Shown: positions 9,371 to 18,797 of the stretch, one piece after another | How the letters are laid out: each line of letters opens with the position of its first letter | How positions within the stretch are numbered: position 1 is the stretch's first letter | Source: Nemertoderma westbladi | Taxonomy: Eukaryota > Xenacoelomorpha > Nemertodermatida > Nemertodermatidae | DNA length: 50,045 nt | Assembly (NCBI GenBank): GCA_032718475.1 | Contig: JAUCBJ010008933.1 | Location: forward strand, 1 to 50,045 | Direction of reading: 5' to 3' | Made by a program: the position numbers and the translations under genes | The notes under the pieces: model-generated | Database searches by the model: none | What the model was told of the DNA's origin: nothing | What the model saw: only the letters and a program-made list of their open reading frames with translations

Positions 9371-10291
9371 TCTAACCCTGTTAGAAGAATGGCACTGTCC
9401 AAAATGTTTCGTAGAACTAAACTGGGAAGATTTTAAAAAATGATATCTAATTTCGTCGAATTAAAAGCCGGGATTATTTTAAAATTATTATTAATATTAC
9501 ACTCTATTAAAATTGTACTGTAAATAGGCTACACATAAACAATAGGCTGATATGAATTGTACTGCAAATTGGCTATACATAATTCAAGTTTAAAATGTAA
9601 AAAAAATAGACCTTGATACGTAAACACTTCAAAATAAAACAGAAATAAAAATAAAAACGGGCAAAACGGCTCGTGGTAGACCAAATAAGCAATATTATAA
9701 TAAAAATAATTTATACTATATACTAATTATATAAAATAATGTAAATGGCAGAATGGTTTTACAACTGGTTCATCTAGTAAAAAAAATACGTAATTAGTTT
9801 TATTAAATAGTTTTTATATTTTTTTAAATTTAAATTTCTTGTTTTAAATAAAAAAACTCCGAATTTATTTAATTTTAATTTGTTTTTTTATTTCATTTCG
9901 CTCTGTGTTATCATCATGCCCGACCTTTTAACCCCATTTTACTGAGTGCCGTTTATTTTTTTAGACAGCCCCATACGTTTACAGTAGATTAATTACATTT
10001 TAAATAATCCGTAATATATTACTTTTTTTGTACATGATTTAAAATAGTAGGCCTATAGTATACTACAATGAGATATGTGTTTGATACAACCAATTATATC
10101 TTAATTCAATAACCGTCATTCATCAGTTCATTCATCCATTCCTTAAATATTATTGTAAACTTACACTCACTACAACATACAACGCAGTCAATATTAATAA
10201 ACAATGAGGCAGTTTTGTACGCATTGTTGGACATGCTCCGACAGTCCAATGGCCTGTGGGTGCAATGTAGCCGCTGCACCAACTGGACAGC

Positions 10292-10723
10292 TGGATGCAC
10301 CCCGCCTGCGTCGGCGAATATAGAGATGAAAAACCACTAACTATGTTAGAGTTAGAGGAATGACACTGTACATGTTTTAGGCCTATAGAACTAAACTGGG
10401 AAGAATTTTAGTACTGATATTTTTTTATATTTTTATTTTACTTTAATTTTACTGGGTTTTACATTTTACTTTTCTTTTTTTTTAGACAGCCCCACACGTT
10501 TACAGTAGATTAATTATATTTTAAATAATCCGGTTTATTATTTGTTTGTACATGTTTTAAAAAAGTATAATATAATACAATGAGATTGAGATATGTCAGT
10601 GTGTGTTTGATACAACCAATTATATTATATTATTTTCAATAACCGTCATTCATTCATCCATTCCTTAAATATTATTGTAAACTTAACACTCACTACAACG
10701 CAGTCAATATTAATAAATCTGTA
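10292..10723. repeat. Tandemly duplicated segment, copy 2 (shorter)
   Basis: Begins with the same TGGATGCACCCCGCCTGCG, contains AACTAAACTGGGAAG, GACAGCCCCACACG and ATACAACCAATTAT, and stops after CAGTCAATATTAATAAA. About 500 bp present in copy 1 between 9440 and 9950 are absent, and the distal ~100 bp of the unit are missing. Confidence 0.72.
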
Positions 10724-11699
10724 TGGAACTTACCACAACGGCACAACCAATAACAAGCCAATCTATTAGCAGATTAGCTCAACCTAAGACTCTAACTGTC
10801 TAAGGCAAATTGCTATGACCACCTGAGTGCTGCCTACCACTTTGTGGAAGCCGCCAACCACTTTGAGGAAACCGTCTTGCCACTACGACAAACAGTGGTA
10901 GCCTATTCATTGGCTTGCCCTAACATCAGTTAACGTGGCCGCCAATGAAGTGTACGTGTACTTGCGTCAGTGTGTACTGTACCGTACTAGCTTGTTGTCA
11001 TAAAGTCTGTATAACGGCTGCTCCACTGGTTATCTCCATTCTCCATACCATGCCTGCATGCTGCATGCTGTCAGGTCAGCAGGTTACGTACATAACAGCT
11101 AACACGGTAACAGCCTAACTTTCCTTCTTGTTTGGCAGATTAGTTTAGACACCCATACAGCCATATGATGAGTACCGGTATTTGATTGGCTGTGGCAGAT
11201 CTGTTGAGGCTGTCTCTAATGTCTTGTGAAATAATACTGTAATAACATGATTCTGTGATTGCTACTGACTTCTTACTACAATCCAGCAATCAGTAGCCAC
11301 CTTACTGCCTTACAGCTGTACAGCCTTACTGCTGTACTGCAGTGTTAAAATACCGAGATTGAGAAAGCGGTAGGCCTAGGCCTATACTTACATGAAGTTC
11401 CTTCATCCACTCTGATATCAACCTTTTACATTCGATTTCCATGATTGTGCTGATATGGCAGTATGACAGAGATTAGTCACTCTAGTGATCACTGATCAGA
11501 CATTGCTGTATTGTACAGGCTACATCAGTACATCCATAGATACCGGTACTGTAGTAATGCAGTAATCACTGGCTGACTGACTGTATGGGCATGGTTATAC
11601 GAACTTAGATCCTGGAAGGCCTTACCATTTTTATTTTCATTATTATTAGTGTTAAAAAGCAGTTAGGTCTAATCTAAAAATCTATTAAAATGGCAAAAT
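10724..11699. other. No gene seen
   Basis: Mixed-composition sequence with short repeated words (for example CCGCCAACCACTTTG, CTGTACTG, ACCGGTA). No ORF, RNA gene or element end is supported. Confidence 0.5.
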
Positions 11700-11770
11700 G
11701 CCTTCATGGTGATGCAATATAGTTTAATTTATCACTATACGTAAATGATACGCTAAATGATAAGTTGTGT

Positions 11771-12356
11771 AATTGTTTATCGGATTTATGTAATGTCAAT
11801 AAACCTTGTACCATTACGGGAGATTTCAACCTGCCAGAATTTGCATGGAAAACATTCTTAAACCCAGACAATGAATTATATAACACTTTTTCTAATTTTG
11901 ATTTGCAAACAGGTGTCTCACCCAGTTGAAGTTTGAAAAAAACCGTTAGAGGATAATGTTCTGAATTTAATATTTACTACCGATGAATTATTTGTGTCTA
12001 ATGTTAATATACAACCACCTTTTTCTACCGGTGATCATGCCTCTGTAATGTTTATTATACTTACAACTAGCCAATCTGAAACTCAGGAACCGTTAAAAAT
12101 GTTCGATTTCTCCAAAGGCGATTATGTTAATTTTTCGGAATTCATGCAGAGTTCAATTTGGAATAGCATTTATGAATCCTGTACAACCGTAAATGATTTC
12201 TGGAACGGTTTTAGTGCGGTAATAAGACAGGGTATTGATAAATTTGTACCTTTTAAAAGTGTTAAAACAAACAAAATATACCACCCAAGCTTATCAAAGG
12301 GCTGCAAAGGCGGCCTCACAAGCAGCTGTTCGAGCGGAATTCGCAAAAGAGAATAA
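11771..12356 (+). pseudogene. LINE endonuclease domain remnant (C-terminal half)
   Basis: First segment (11771-11928) reads CNVNKPCTITGDFNLPEFAW, with the GDFN motif of apurinic-type endonucleases, and stops at 11926. A second segment in another frame continues LEDNVLNLIFTTDEL and FSTGDHASVMF (to 12356), where the usual SDH motif appears as GDH. The linker to the RT domain follows (QGIDKFVPFKSVK). The N-terminal half of the endonuclease is missing or unrecognisable. Non-functional. Confidence 0.78.
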
Positions 12357-12359
12357 AAT

Positions 12360-13764
12360 ACTTTTCAAGGTCTTCTTTCGAAACCCACGCTTTACCAACA
12401 GTTTGGTTAACTGCCAATATAACTCCAATCGTCAAAAAGGGCGACCCATCAGACCCATACAATTACCGACCGGTATCCCTCATGTGTACAGTATCTCTTG
12501 TAAAATTATGGAAATGTGTGTCAAACAAGAATTAACTGAATATTTATTTTTACATAAATTAATAACTAATTCGCAGCATGGTTTTCTTAAACGTACTGTA
12601 GGTCCACCTGCACTCAATTATTGTCCAATTTTATGTAAGGTCCACCAATTATTAGAATGCGTTACAGATAATAATATAATTATATTAATTATTTCGGTAT
12701 AATTTAGTCGATAAACGTAACAATGTTGACATTAACTATATTGACTTTGCCAAGGCATTTGACTTAGTTGTACATACAAAGCTATTAGTAAAGCTATCTA
12801 GTTTTGACATCTCAGGTGCACTATTAGCATGGCTAACTGCATTTCTATCAAATAGAACCCAGTGCGTTTTAGTAGGAAACAGTCTATCTGGTGTACGTAG
12901 CGTACAGTACGTTCCTGGAACCATTCAGGGAAGTGTCCTAGGGCCCGGTGCTATTTGTAATATTTATAAATGACCTACCGGATATTTTAGGCAACTAAAT
13001 TATTTGCAGATGATGTTAAATGATATGCCCCAACCGACAGCAGCCAGTTATTGGACTCAGCACTCGATTCGCTTGGGAGCCGGGCCAATGACTAGCAGTT
13101 GCAGGTTGCAGCTCAGAAATGTGCGGTTATTTATATTGGTGCAAGTAATAGCAAGGCTAGTTATACACTCAACGGTAAATTAATAAAAGCCGATAGTAAA
13201 TATAGAGACTTGGGCATTAATGTTTGTTCGGACCTAAAGTATGATAACTATTGCCGAGAGCAGTCCGCTAAAGCATATAAAATAATAAATATGATTTTTC
13301 GGTGCTTCCCGTACTAATAATTTAAAAGCTTTGCTATTATCGTTTAAATCATATGTTAGACCATTACTGGAGTACTGCACACCTATTTGGTTACCTTACC
13401 AGTTAGGGAGTGTTGATCTCATTGAAAGAATGCAAAGATTTTTCACTAGGAGGCTTTTTGCTCGATGTAACTTGGGTAATAACATTGCTTATTTACTAGA
13501 AGTCGTCGAATTATCTGCTATTTAAAAATGGTTTACTCTATCGAGAGAAAATTTGTAGACCTTAACTTCGATACGTTCTTTAAGTTAGCTCCACGCTCAG
13601 GACTCAGAGGTCACAGCCATAAATTGTTTACTCAGTATTCTAGGCTACAGGTATGTAAAGGTTCTTTTTCCAACCGAGTCGTGCCTACAGTATACTGTAT
13701 GGAATTCTTTACCAGAGAACACCAGAATGTTTTACAACTAATTTACATAACTTCAATCTATTAA
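12360..13764 (+). pseudogene. LINE reverse transcriptase and C-terminal remnant
   Basis: Pieces in at least four frames: RT entry with CKIMEMCVKQEL and NSQHGFLKR (12500-12590), a motif A region DFAKAFDLVVH (about 12745), motif B GTIQGSVLG (about 12920), then a disrupted motif C region (ADDVK remnants near 13010). Next come KYRDLGINVCSDLKYD (13198), MQRFFTRRLFARC (13430) and GLRGHSHKL (13603). A small duplication or insertion around 12594-12650 breaks the stretch after GFLKR. Order matches ORF2 of the family. Inactive. Confidence 0.82.
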
Positions 13765-14075
13765 TATGGTGCAATTTTAATAGATTTATGTAAATATTCT
13801 GTATAAAAAAGTTCCTTATTTTTTCTTTTTAGCTCCGCACTTAACATTTATTTTATCTTATCATTTTATAGATTTTCTCTAAATTTAATTTTATTTAATC
13901 TGTAATTAACTTGAATTATATTTTAATCAAATTGTATTTCGGACCATCTATAAGTGCTTCTAAGCCTAGGCGGTCTTCTCCCTCATTTACTTAGTTACCT
14001 TGATAGTATATTATATGGAATTTATTGCCATATATTTTATTTAGTGCTTTGTGCATCTTTTAATTTCTGGCGAGT

Positions 14076-14112
<37 letters not shown>

Positions 14113-14149
14113 CTACTGTACAATATGTCGATTATTATCACTATGTAAA

Positions 14150-15758
14150 TGTTCGCGGTATTTCAACTTTCCATAACGCGAGTTGAATATTTTTGTATTT
14201 TATTAAAATTGATTATTCCGATATTACTACCGGGTGCGGGACCATGGGTTTTGGGCACATTCAATAAACTGGGGGCGATTTATGGGCGAACTTTGGGGCA
14301 ACTTACAGGGTACGGGAATAATTTCATAGTTATAAGGGCCAGGGGGGGATGGAAAATGCAAGCAGTATTCAGGTTAGCCTGAGTACTATTAGGCCCTGGC
14401 CAACTTCCTGCTGCCTGTAGGGGTGGATTTGGTAATGCGCCAGGCCTAAAGGACAAGGACTGCCCTTAGCGGTCCCTGGCCAACAGCAGCCATTACGAGA
14501 CTGAAAAGAACTCGGACCGCTGACTGCTTGTGTCAGGGATTTGCGACGGGCACCGACGGCCCCTTAGTAGCCAAGCCGTTCTGGTTCTCGATGATCGAAC
14601 CCCGGGGTTCGTGAGGGGTGGAGTGGACACGCGAACAGGTGGCCAACTAACGACTGCCCCCTGACCTAAGCTGTACTGGTTCTCGATGACCGATCCCTTC
14701 GGGGTTCATGAGGGGTGGGACGGACATGCGAAAGGGCTGGCCACAGGACAGGTTTGACAAGGACTGCCCTTAGCGGTCTCTGGTCAACGGCAGCTACTAC
14801 GAGCCTGAAAAGAACTCGGAACGCTGACTGCTTGTACTGGGATTTGCGACGGGAACCGACGACAGACCCCTTAGCCAAGCCGTTCTGGTTCTCGATGATT
14901 GTTCCCTTCGGGGTTCGTGAGGGGTGGAGCGGACACGCGATGGGGTCGAAAGACAAAGGACTAGACTCGACTAGACTCTACCGGCCTACCGACTGTTCGG
15001 AGCAGTTTCTCGGCTGCCGAAGCGACTACGAGCCTGAAACGGACTCGGAAAGCCTAGGTGGTTGGGTTTCTGTGATGAACTGACGGACCCCTAGCCAAGC
15101 CGTTCTGGTTCTCGATGATCGAACCCTTCGGGGTTCGTGAGGGGTGGAACGGACACGCGAACGGGTCCACCGACACGACAGACTCCTAGCCAAGCCGTAC
15201 TGGTTCTCGATGACCGAACCCTTCGGGGTTCGAGAGGGGTGGTACGGATACGCGACAGAGTCTACCGACTGGACCGACCCTTAGCCAAGCCGGGCTGGTT
15301 CTCAATGATCGTTCCCTTCGGGGTTCGTGAGGGGTGGAATGGACACGCGACAGGGTCGACCGACACCGACACTACGGCACTAAGACTGGGACTGAGGGAA
15401 AATCTGGGGAACATTAGGTAGGCTAAAATTCTGAGCGAACAGTGGGTTATTAAATAATATACCGTAGGGATTTATATTATCGTGTATAATTATTGTGAAT
15501 ATTTGGTGTATATTGATTTGGGGAAGCCCAAAATTATTCTTAATCAGGGTTCAATATTGTGAACAAGGTTCAACAGAGTTCAGTTACATTAAAGAGTATA
15601 TCCAACTAATGCAGCTTTTTCTCAACCGCAACCCTGCATCTCAGAAAACATTCCCTCCCCACAATCAATATCCGGTGACTGGCCGGGGCTCGGTGGTCTG
15701 TAAAGTCACGTCTCCAGCATCGGCGTTTTTCCCCCCTGGTGTTGGGATAACGGCAACA
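14150..15758 (+). repeat. 5' LTR of BEL-1
   Basis: Starts TGTTCGCGG and ends ATAACGGCAACA. A hairpin TTCAACT/AGTTGAA lies at 14162-14187, just inside the start. The middle (14570-15350) has six copies of a ~75-bp unit (AGCCAAGCCGTTCTGGTTCT, a TTCG-loop hairpin, GTGAGGGGTGGA, GGACACGCGA) and three copies of a 20-bp motif CGAGCCTGAAAAGAACTCGG or close variants. Short open frames here are by-products of the repeats. It should hold promoter and polyadenylation signals, but none is unambiguous. Confidence 0.93.
14596..15327 (+). repeat. Six LTR-internal hairpins with TTCG-type loops
   Basis: Hairpin cores sit at about 14596, 14692, 14900, 15120, 15215 and 15310. The commonest form is CGAACCC-TTCG-GGGTTCG, a 7-bp stem closed on a TTCG tetraloop; the first copy has CGAACCCCGGGGTTCG without a loop. 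As RNA, C(UUCG)G loops are known to be very stable. All six lie in the same orientation at the same place in the ~75-bp unit. Confidence 0.85.
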
Positions 15759-15769
15759 AAATTAAGAAT

Positions 15770-15842
15770 AATTAACGCGGTTAATTTTGACAGGGTGTCA
15801 AAATTAAGAACAATTACGGTCAACTTCAACTGGTGGAAGTTG
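15770..15842 (+). promoter_or_regulatory. Leader with three consecutive perfect hairpins
   Basis: Immediately after the 5' LTR: AATTAA/TTAATT around CGCGG (15770-15786), TTTTGACA/TGTCAAAA around GGG (15785-15803), and CAACTTC/GAAGTTG around an 8-nt loop (15821-15842). The first two overlap by two bases, so they cannot both form fully. Position between LTR and gag is where retroelements keep primer-binding and packaging signals; a standard primer-binding site directly abutting the LTR was not recognised. Confidence 0.65.
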
Positions 15843-16009
15843 AGAATCCTTCAATACTCTTCAAAAACTCTCTACGTGCTTGCCAGCACCCACTACGAGG
15901 AAACTCTGGTATTTGAGTTGAGACAAAGTCGTGGTTTAATTAATTAGCAAACTCGATCTAACCAACTCGTAGTCGGCAGATCACATATTTGGAGAGTTGT
16001 TAACAGGGA

Positions 16010-16201
16010 ATGGAAGTATCGATCACACCCATTGATATAATTCAAGTTGAGCCAGGAATCTGGCACGTCGAAGTTGAGGTGCAAGGAACGAACGTTGGAC
16101 GATTCAGGATTACTGTTCGGGTGGTCCAAGCTGAGTACAATACCTACGAGGAACTGTTCTACGACATCGCGTATCTAGCCATCGACGAGGCATTACAATG
16201 A
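16010..16201 (+). CDS. 63-residue ORF overlapping the gag start (ATGA)
   Basis: Starts MEVSITPIDIIQVEPG and ends YLAIDEALQ; its TGA at 16199-16201 overlaps the gag ATG at 16198-16200. The sequence is acidic and rich in beta-branched residues (HVEVEVQGTNVGRFRITV), with no known domain that I recognise. The overlapping stop-start suggests termination-coupled reinitiation, which is known in some LINEs and RNA viruses. It could equally be an upstream ORF with a regulatory role. Its presence as an expressed protein is inferred only from the open frame and its spacing. Confidence 0.5.
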   Translation: MEVSITPIDIIQVEPGIWHVEVEVQGTNVGRFRITVRVVQAEYNTYEELFYDIAYLAIDEALQ

Positions 16202-17574
16202 CAACAAATAACGTATCCGATACCGACGAGATGGATCACCACACAGACTCGGAAACCGACGAGGTACCAAACGTCAAGAACATGACCCGTCGGTTAGGGG
16301 CCCTTAAAGGCGGAGTAACCCGAGCGTATCAACGGATGGAGAAACAACTCAAGGGAGTCAAAACCCCCCTCAATGAGGTACAAACTCAGCTTCAAAGTAT
16401 CCGAAATATCCTACAGCGGTACGAAAGAATGATACAGGCGTACCAAGATCTTGTTCCCTCCACCGATCAGGAAAACTACCCCAAGTTGGAAGAACACGTT
16501 GTACATCTAGATGGGTTCCGCAAACAACACCGGAGGACCCTCAGCCTTGTGAGAGGCTATGAGGAACAGTACTACAAGAGGGCTGAAAGAACAGACGCGG
16601 AATCAGTACGATCCTCCAGCATCAGGATGGCAGTACATCGAAAAAGAACGGGGTCCGCTAGAAATCAGCACTCCAGCGCTAGGAGCGAGAGATCCGGCTC
16701 AGCGCATAGCTCTCAAGGGGGTCAGCCACTCCGAGACCAACTGCGAGAACGGAAGGCATTAGCCCTCAAAGCTCGGATGGAAGATGAGTATATTCAACTA
16801 CAAGCCGAGCAAGATGTATTAGCCGCCGAAACACAAAAGCGAGAGGCCGAACAAGAGGTCGAACGACGGGTCGAACAACGCAGACAAGAGGCCCAACGAG
16901 AGATCGAACAACATGAACGAGAGGCCAAACAAGAGATCGAACAACGTAAATGGGAAGCAGAAATGCGTAAACAACACGCCGAGGCCCAAGCGATTCTCAC
17001 TCACAAAAAGAATGCAGATATTGCGAAACTGGCGGAATACGAGGCCGCACTTATAGAACGAGATATTCAACTCTACGAGGACTGGGAAAGGGATATAGAT
17101 CAGGAATATGAACCAATTCCGATACCGGAGTTAGAAAAGTCATTTACACCAACAGCGACGAAACCTCCGAAACTCGAGATCCCGCCTACCAAACAGTCTA
17201 CGCTATCGGCACAAGCTCCGGTGTTTCATCCCCCACCGGCTACGCTAAAGAATGAGGAACCCTATTTCCCATCCAACACCACGACAGCGAGTGTACCCAA
17301 GTACGAGCCTGAAAAGGACTCGGAACGGGACGCCACTCCCCGATCAAACAACCCATTTACATCAACACCACAAACTCGCAGCCGCGTCATTATTAAAACT
17401 CCGCCTATTATTGATCCATCAAGTATGGGAGTGAGTGCCAATGACTATAACCCTCCGAGTCACTCCAGTTCAGACGACGTCAGCATCATCCGGGCGTTGG
17501 AGAACCGCCTTGCCATGCCGAAGATGGAGATTCGTCCATCATCGACCGGGATTTCCTCGAGCAACTCGGCCTAG
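16198..17574 (+). CDS. BEL-1 gag-like protein (N-terminal coiled-coil part), truncated
   Basis: 458 codons. After an acidic start (SDTDEMDHHTDSETDEV) it has a helical N-terminal region, then a long coiled coil, roughly residues 180-300, made of EAEQEVERRVEQRRQEAQRE-type heptads. A proline-rich, low-complexity stretch follows and contains the YEPEKDSERDATP segment encoded by the element's recurrent 20-bp motif. Near the end it reads RALENRLAMPKMEI, which in BEL/Pao gag proteins is where the DUF1759 (capsid-like) region begins. Here the frame instead runs into protease sequence out of frame and stops. The capsid-like domain and zinc knuckles are thus deleted. It might still bind partner Gag through the coiled coil. 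Confidence 0.82.
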   Translation: MTTNNVSDTDEMDHHTDSETDEVPNVKNMTRRLGALKGGVTRAYQRMEKQLKGVKTPLNEVQTQLQSIRNILQRYERMIQAYQDLVPSTDQENYPKLEEHVVHLDGFRKQHRRTLSLVRGYEEQYYKRAERTDAESVRSSSIRMAVHRKRTGSARNQHSSARSERSGSAHSSQGGQPLRDQLRERKALALKARMEDEYIQLQAEQDVLAAETQKREAEQEVERRVEQRRQEAQREIEQHEREAKQEIEQRKWEAEMRKQHAEAQAILTHKKNADIAKLAEYEAALIERDIQLYEDWERDIDQEYEPIPIPELEKSFTPTATKPPKLEIPPTKQSTLSAQAPVFHPPPATLKNEEPYFPSNTTTASVPKYEPEKDSERDATPRSNNPFTSTPQTRSRVIIKTPPIIDPSSMGVSANDYNPPSHSSSDDVSIIRALENRLAMPKMEIRPSSTGISSSNSA

Positions 17575-18101
17575 AATATGAACCTTGTAAACGGCCCATA
17601 CAAACCATCACCGATAACAGAGAGGTAGAGTCCGGAGAGGTGCAACTCCAGATGGAAGGAGTGATGAAGGGCTACGAAACGGCTAAGTTAACCATCAAGA
17701 ACGCCTTGGTACACACAGACCTCCGGGTGCGGTTCCGACAATCAGCCGAGTACGCCCCCCTCATACAATTGGACCGAGACGATGTAGATCTGAGGTGTCC
17801 GCAGTTGGACGTGAACCGTATCACCCTGCTGATCGGACTTGATACACCGGAACTACACATCCCCACTGGAGATATCGCTCGATCTATAAACCAGGATGAC
17901 GGATTTTATGCTGAACGAACAATAATGGGATGGACACTCTGCGGCATTAAGGAGGAAACTACGGACACCTATACCTACCTTCCTAAATGTCAGATTAAAG
18001 AGAATGTAACCTCTGTGGGTTATTGCTCAGCTTCGGATCTTGACGAGGATTTGTTTCTGGAAACCGAGAGAACCCAGCGGGAGATGAACCGGATGCTTTA
18101 A
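17526..18101 (+). pseudogene. BEL/Pao protease (DUF1758-like) remnant without active site
   Basis: In a different frame from gag, readable from SSIIDRDFLEQLGL through RITLLIGLDTPELHIP and GFYAERTIMGWTLCG to REMNRML, where it stops. These are landmarks of the aspartyl protease/DUF1758 region of BEL/Pao pol. In element BEL-2 (35824) the corresponding stretch begins with LLDSGSTG; here the aspartate-containing motif has been removed at the deletion junction. Non-functional as a protease. It lies directly downstream of gag, overlapping its last 49 bases. Confidence 0.82.
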
Positions 18102-18102
18102 T

Positions 18103-18230
18103 GTGGAGACCCGAGAGTTTGCCGAGAAGGACGAGAATCCGTCCGAGGAAGATCAATATTGTACCAACATTTTTGATCAGGCTACGTTCAAAGACGGACA
18201 TTGGCGCGTGCCCATGATTTGGTGGCTAAT
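18103..18230 (+). pseudogene. BEL/Pao RT N-terminal remnant
   Basis: Shifted one frame from the protease remnant, reading ETREFAEKDENPSEEDQYC and IFDQATFKDGHWRVP. This resembles the region just before the RT fingers in BEL/Pao pol (SEED...YC). The resemblance stops after RVPM; everything from RT proper through the integrase core is missing, and unrelated low-complexity sequence (GATGATAATAATGACG) occupies the junction. Confidence 0.7.
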
Positions 18231-18309
18231 AAGATTGTTGATGATAATAATGACGTTGATAACATTGATACCATTAACGGGAGAGCACGGACTAATCTGC
18301 CGTAATACC

Positions 18310-18797
18310 CAGATGGCGAACGCCTCATTTGAGTCCCTCACTCCTAACCACCTACTGGGGAGACCCAAAACCCACCTCCTCCCGGAAACCATGTTCCCGG
18401 ATCCCAACGAGATCGCAAACATACAAACTGGAAAAAGGCCCAAGCGTTGGCAGCGCATTGGTGGAGAATTTGGGCCCAGGAGTACCTCATAACCCTCCGG
18501 ACCAGGAGGAAATGGAACAACACCTACCGGAATGTCGCAGTTGGCGACATGGTACTAGTTAAAGAAGATCTCAAAGACCGCGTTCACTGGCCTGTGGCGC
18601 GGGTCGTGACCATACACCCAAGCAAAGACGGACTTGCGAGGACTGTGACGATACGAACGAAATCGGGCCACTACCAACGCCCCATCCAGAAGCTGTGCCT
18701 TCTTGAAGGCAATGACAGTGGTGATTCTACAAGAGGTGATAAGTTCCCTACTACGGATCCTACTGTGGACATTGGTGACAATTATAAATGCGTTTAA
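18310..18797 (+). pseudogene. BEL/Pao integrase C-terminal (DUF5641-like) remnant
   Basis: Two frames. The first has NASFESLTPNHLLGRPKTHLL (as FESLTPNHLL), the second (from 18447) WNNTYRNVAVGDMVLVKED, HWPVARVVTIHPSKDGLART and QRPIQKLCLLE, ending at 18797. These are the standard C-terminal landmarks of BEL/Pao integrases and match the intact region of BEL-2 at 39690-40110 in order. The integrase HHCC and DDE parts are absent. A frameshift lies near 18450. Confidence 0.85.

Larger units (their letters stand above)
8258..10291. repeat. Tandemly duplicated segment, copy 1 (split by a LINE)
   Basis: Starts TGGATGCACCCCGCCTGCG at 8258, is interrupted by the LINE at 8306-9370, and resumes with AACTAAACTGGGAAG at about 9415, GACAGCCCCATACG at about 9965 and CAGTCAATATTAATAAA at about 10185. 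It ends where copy 2 begins with the same TGGATGCACC word. Without the LINE the unit is about 970 bp. A plus-strand frame near 10215-10320 reads LWVQCSRCTNW then CTPPASANIE, faintly like part of a PHD-type zinc finger found in some LINE ORF1 proteins; this is tentative. Confidence 0.7.
11700..14110 (+). mobile_element. Decayed CR1/L2-like LINE, plus strand
   Basis: Endonuclease remnants, RT remnants, the C-terminal region and a 3' region ending in a TAA array (14079-14110) follow one another in the right order, with many frameshifts and stops. Residue-level similarity to the minus-strand copy at 5962-7552 is clear (CKIMEMCVKQEL against CKIMEQCIKQDL; MQRFFTRRLFARC against VQRYFTRRLFFRC). Confidence 0.85.

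Noticed and set aside
14570-15350. CRISPR array
   Set aside because: Repeats are ~75 bp, diverged, unevenly spaced with no unique spacers of constant size, and lie inside LTRs of an animal-type retrotransposon.
14715-15421. Open frames of 94-122 codons inside both BEL-1 LTRs as genes
   Set aside because: They run through the ~75-bp hairpin repeats, contain repeated TRLKRTRN-type strings from the recurrent motif, and lack any domain; best explained as repeat by-products.
15495-15947. 150-codon frame crossing the LTR-leader boundary as a protein
   Set aside because: It spans the LTR end and the structured leader, has no recognisable domain, and in the 3' copy it breaks at the boundary.
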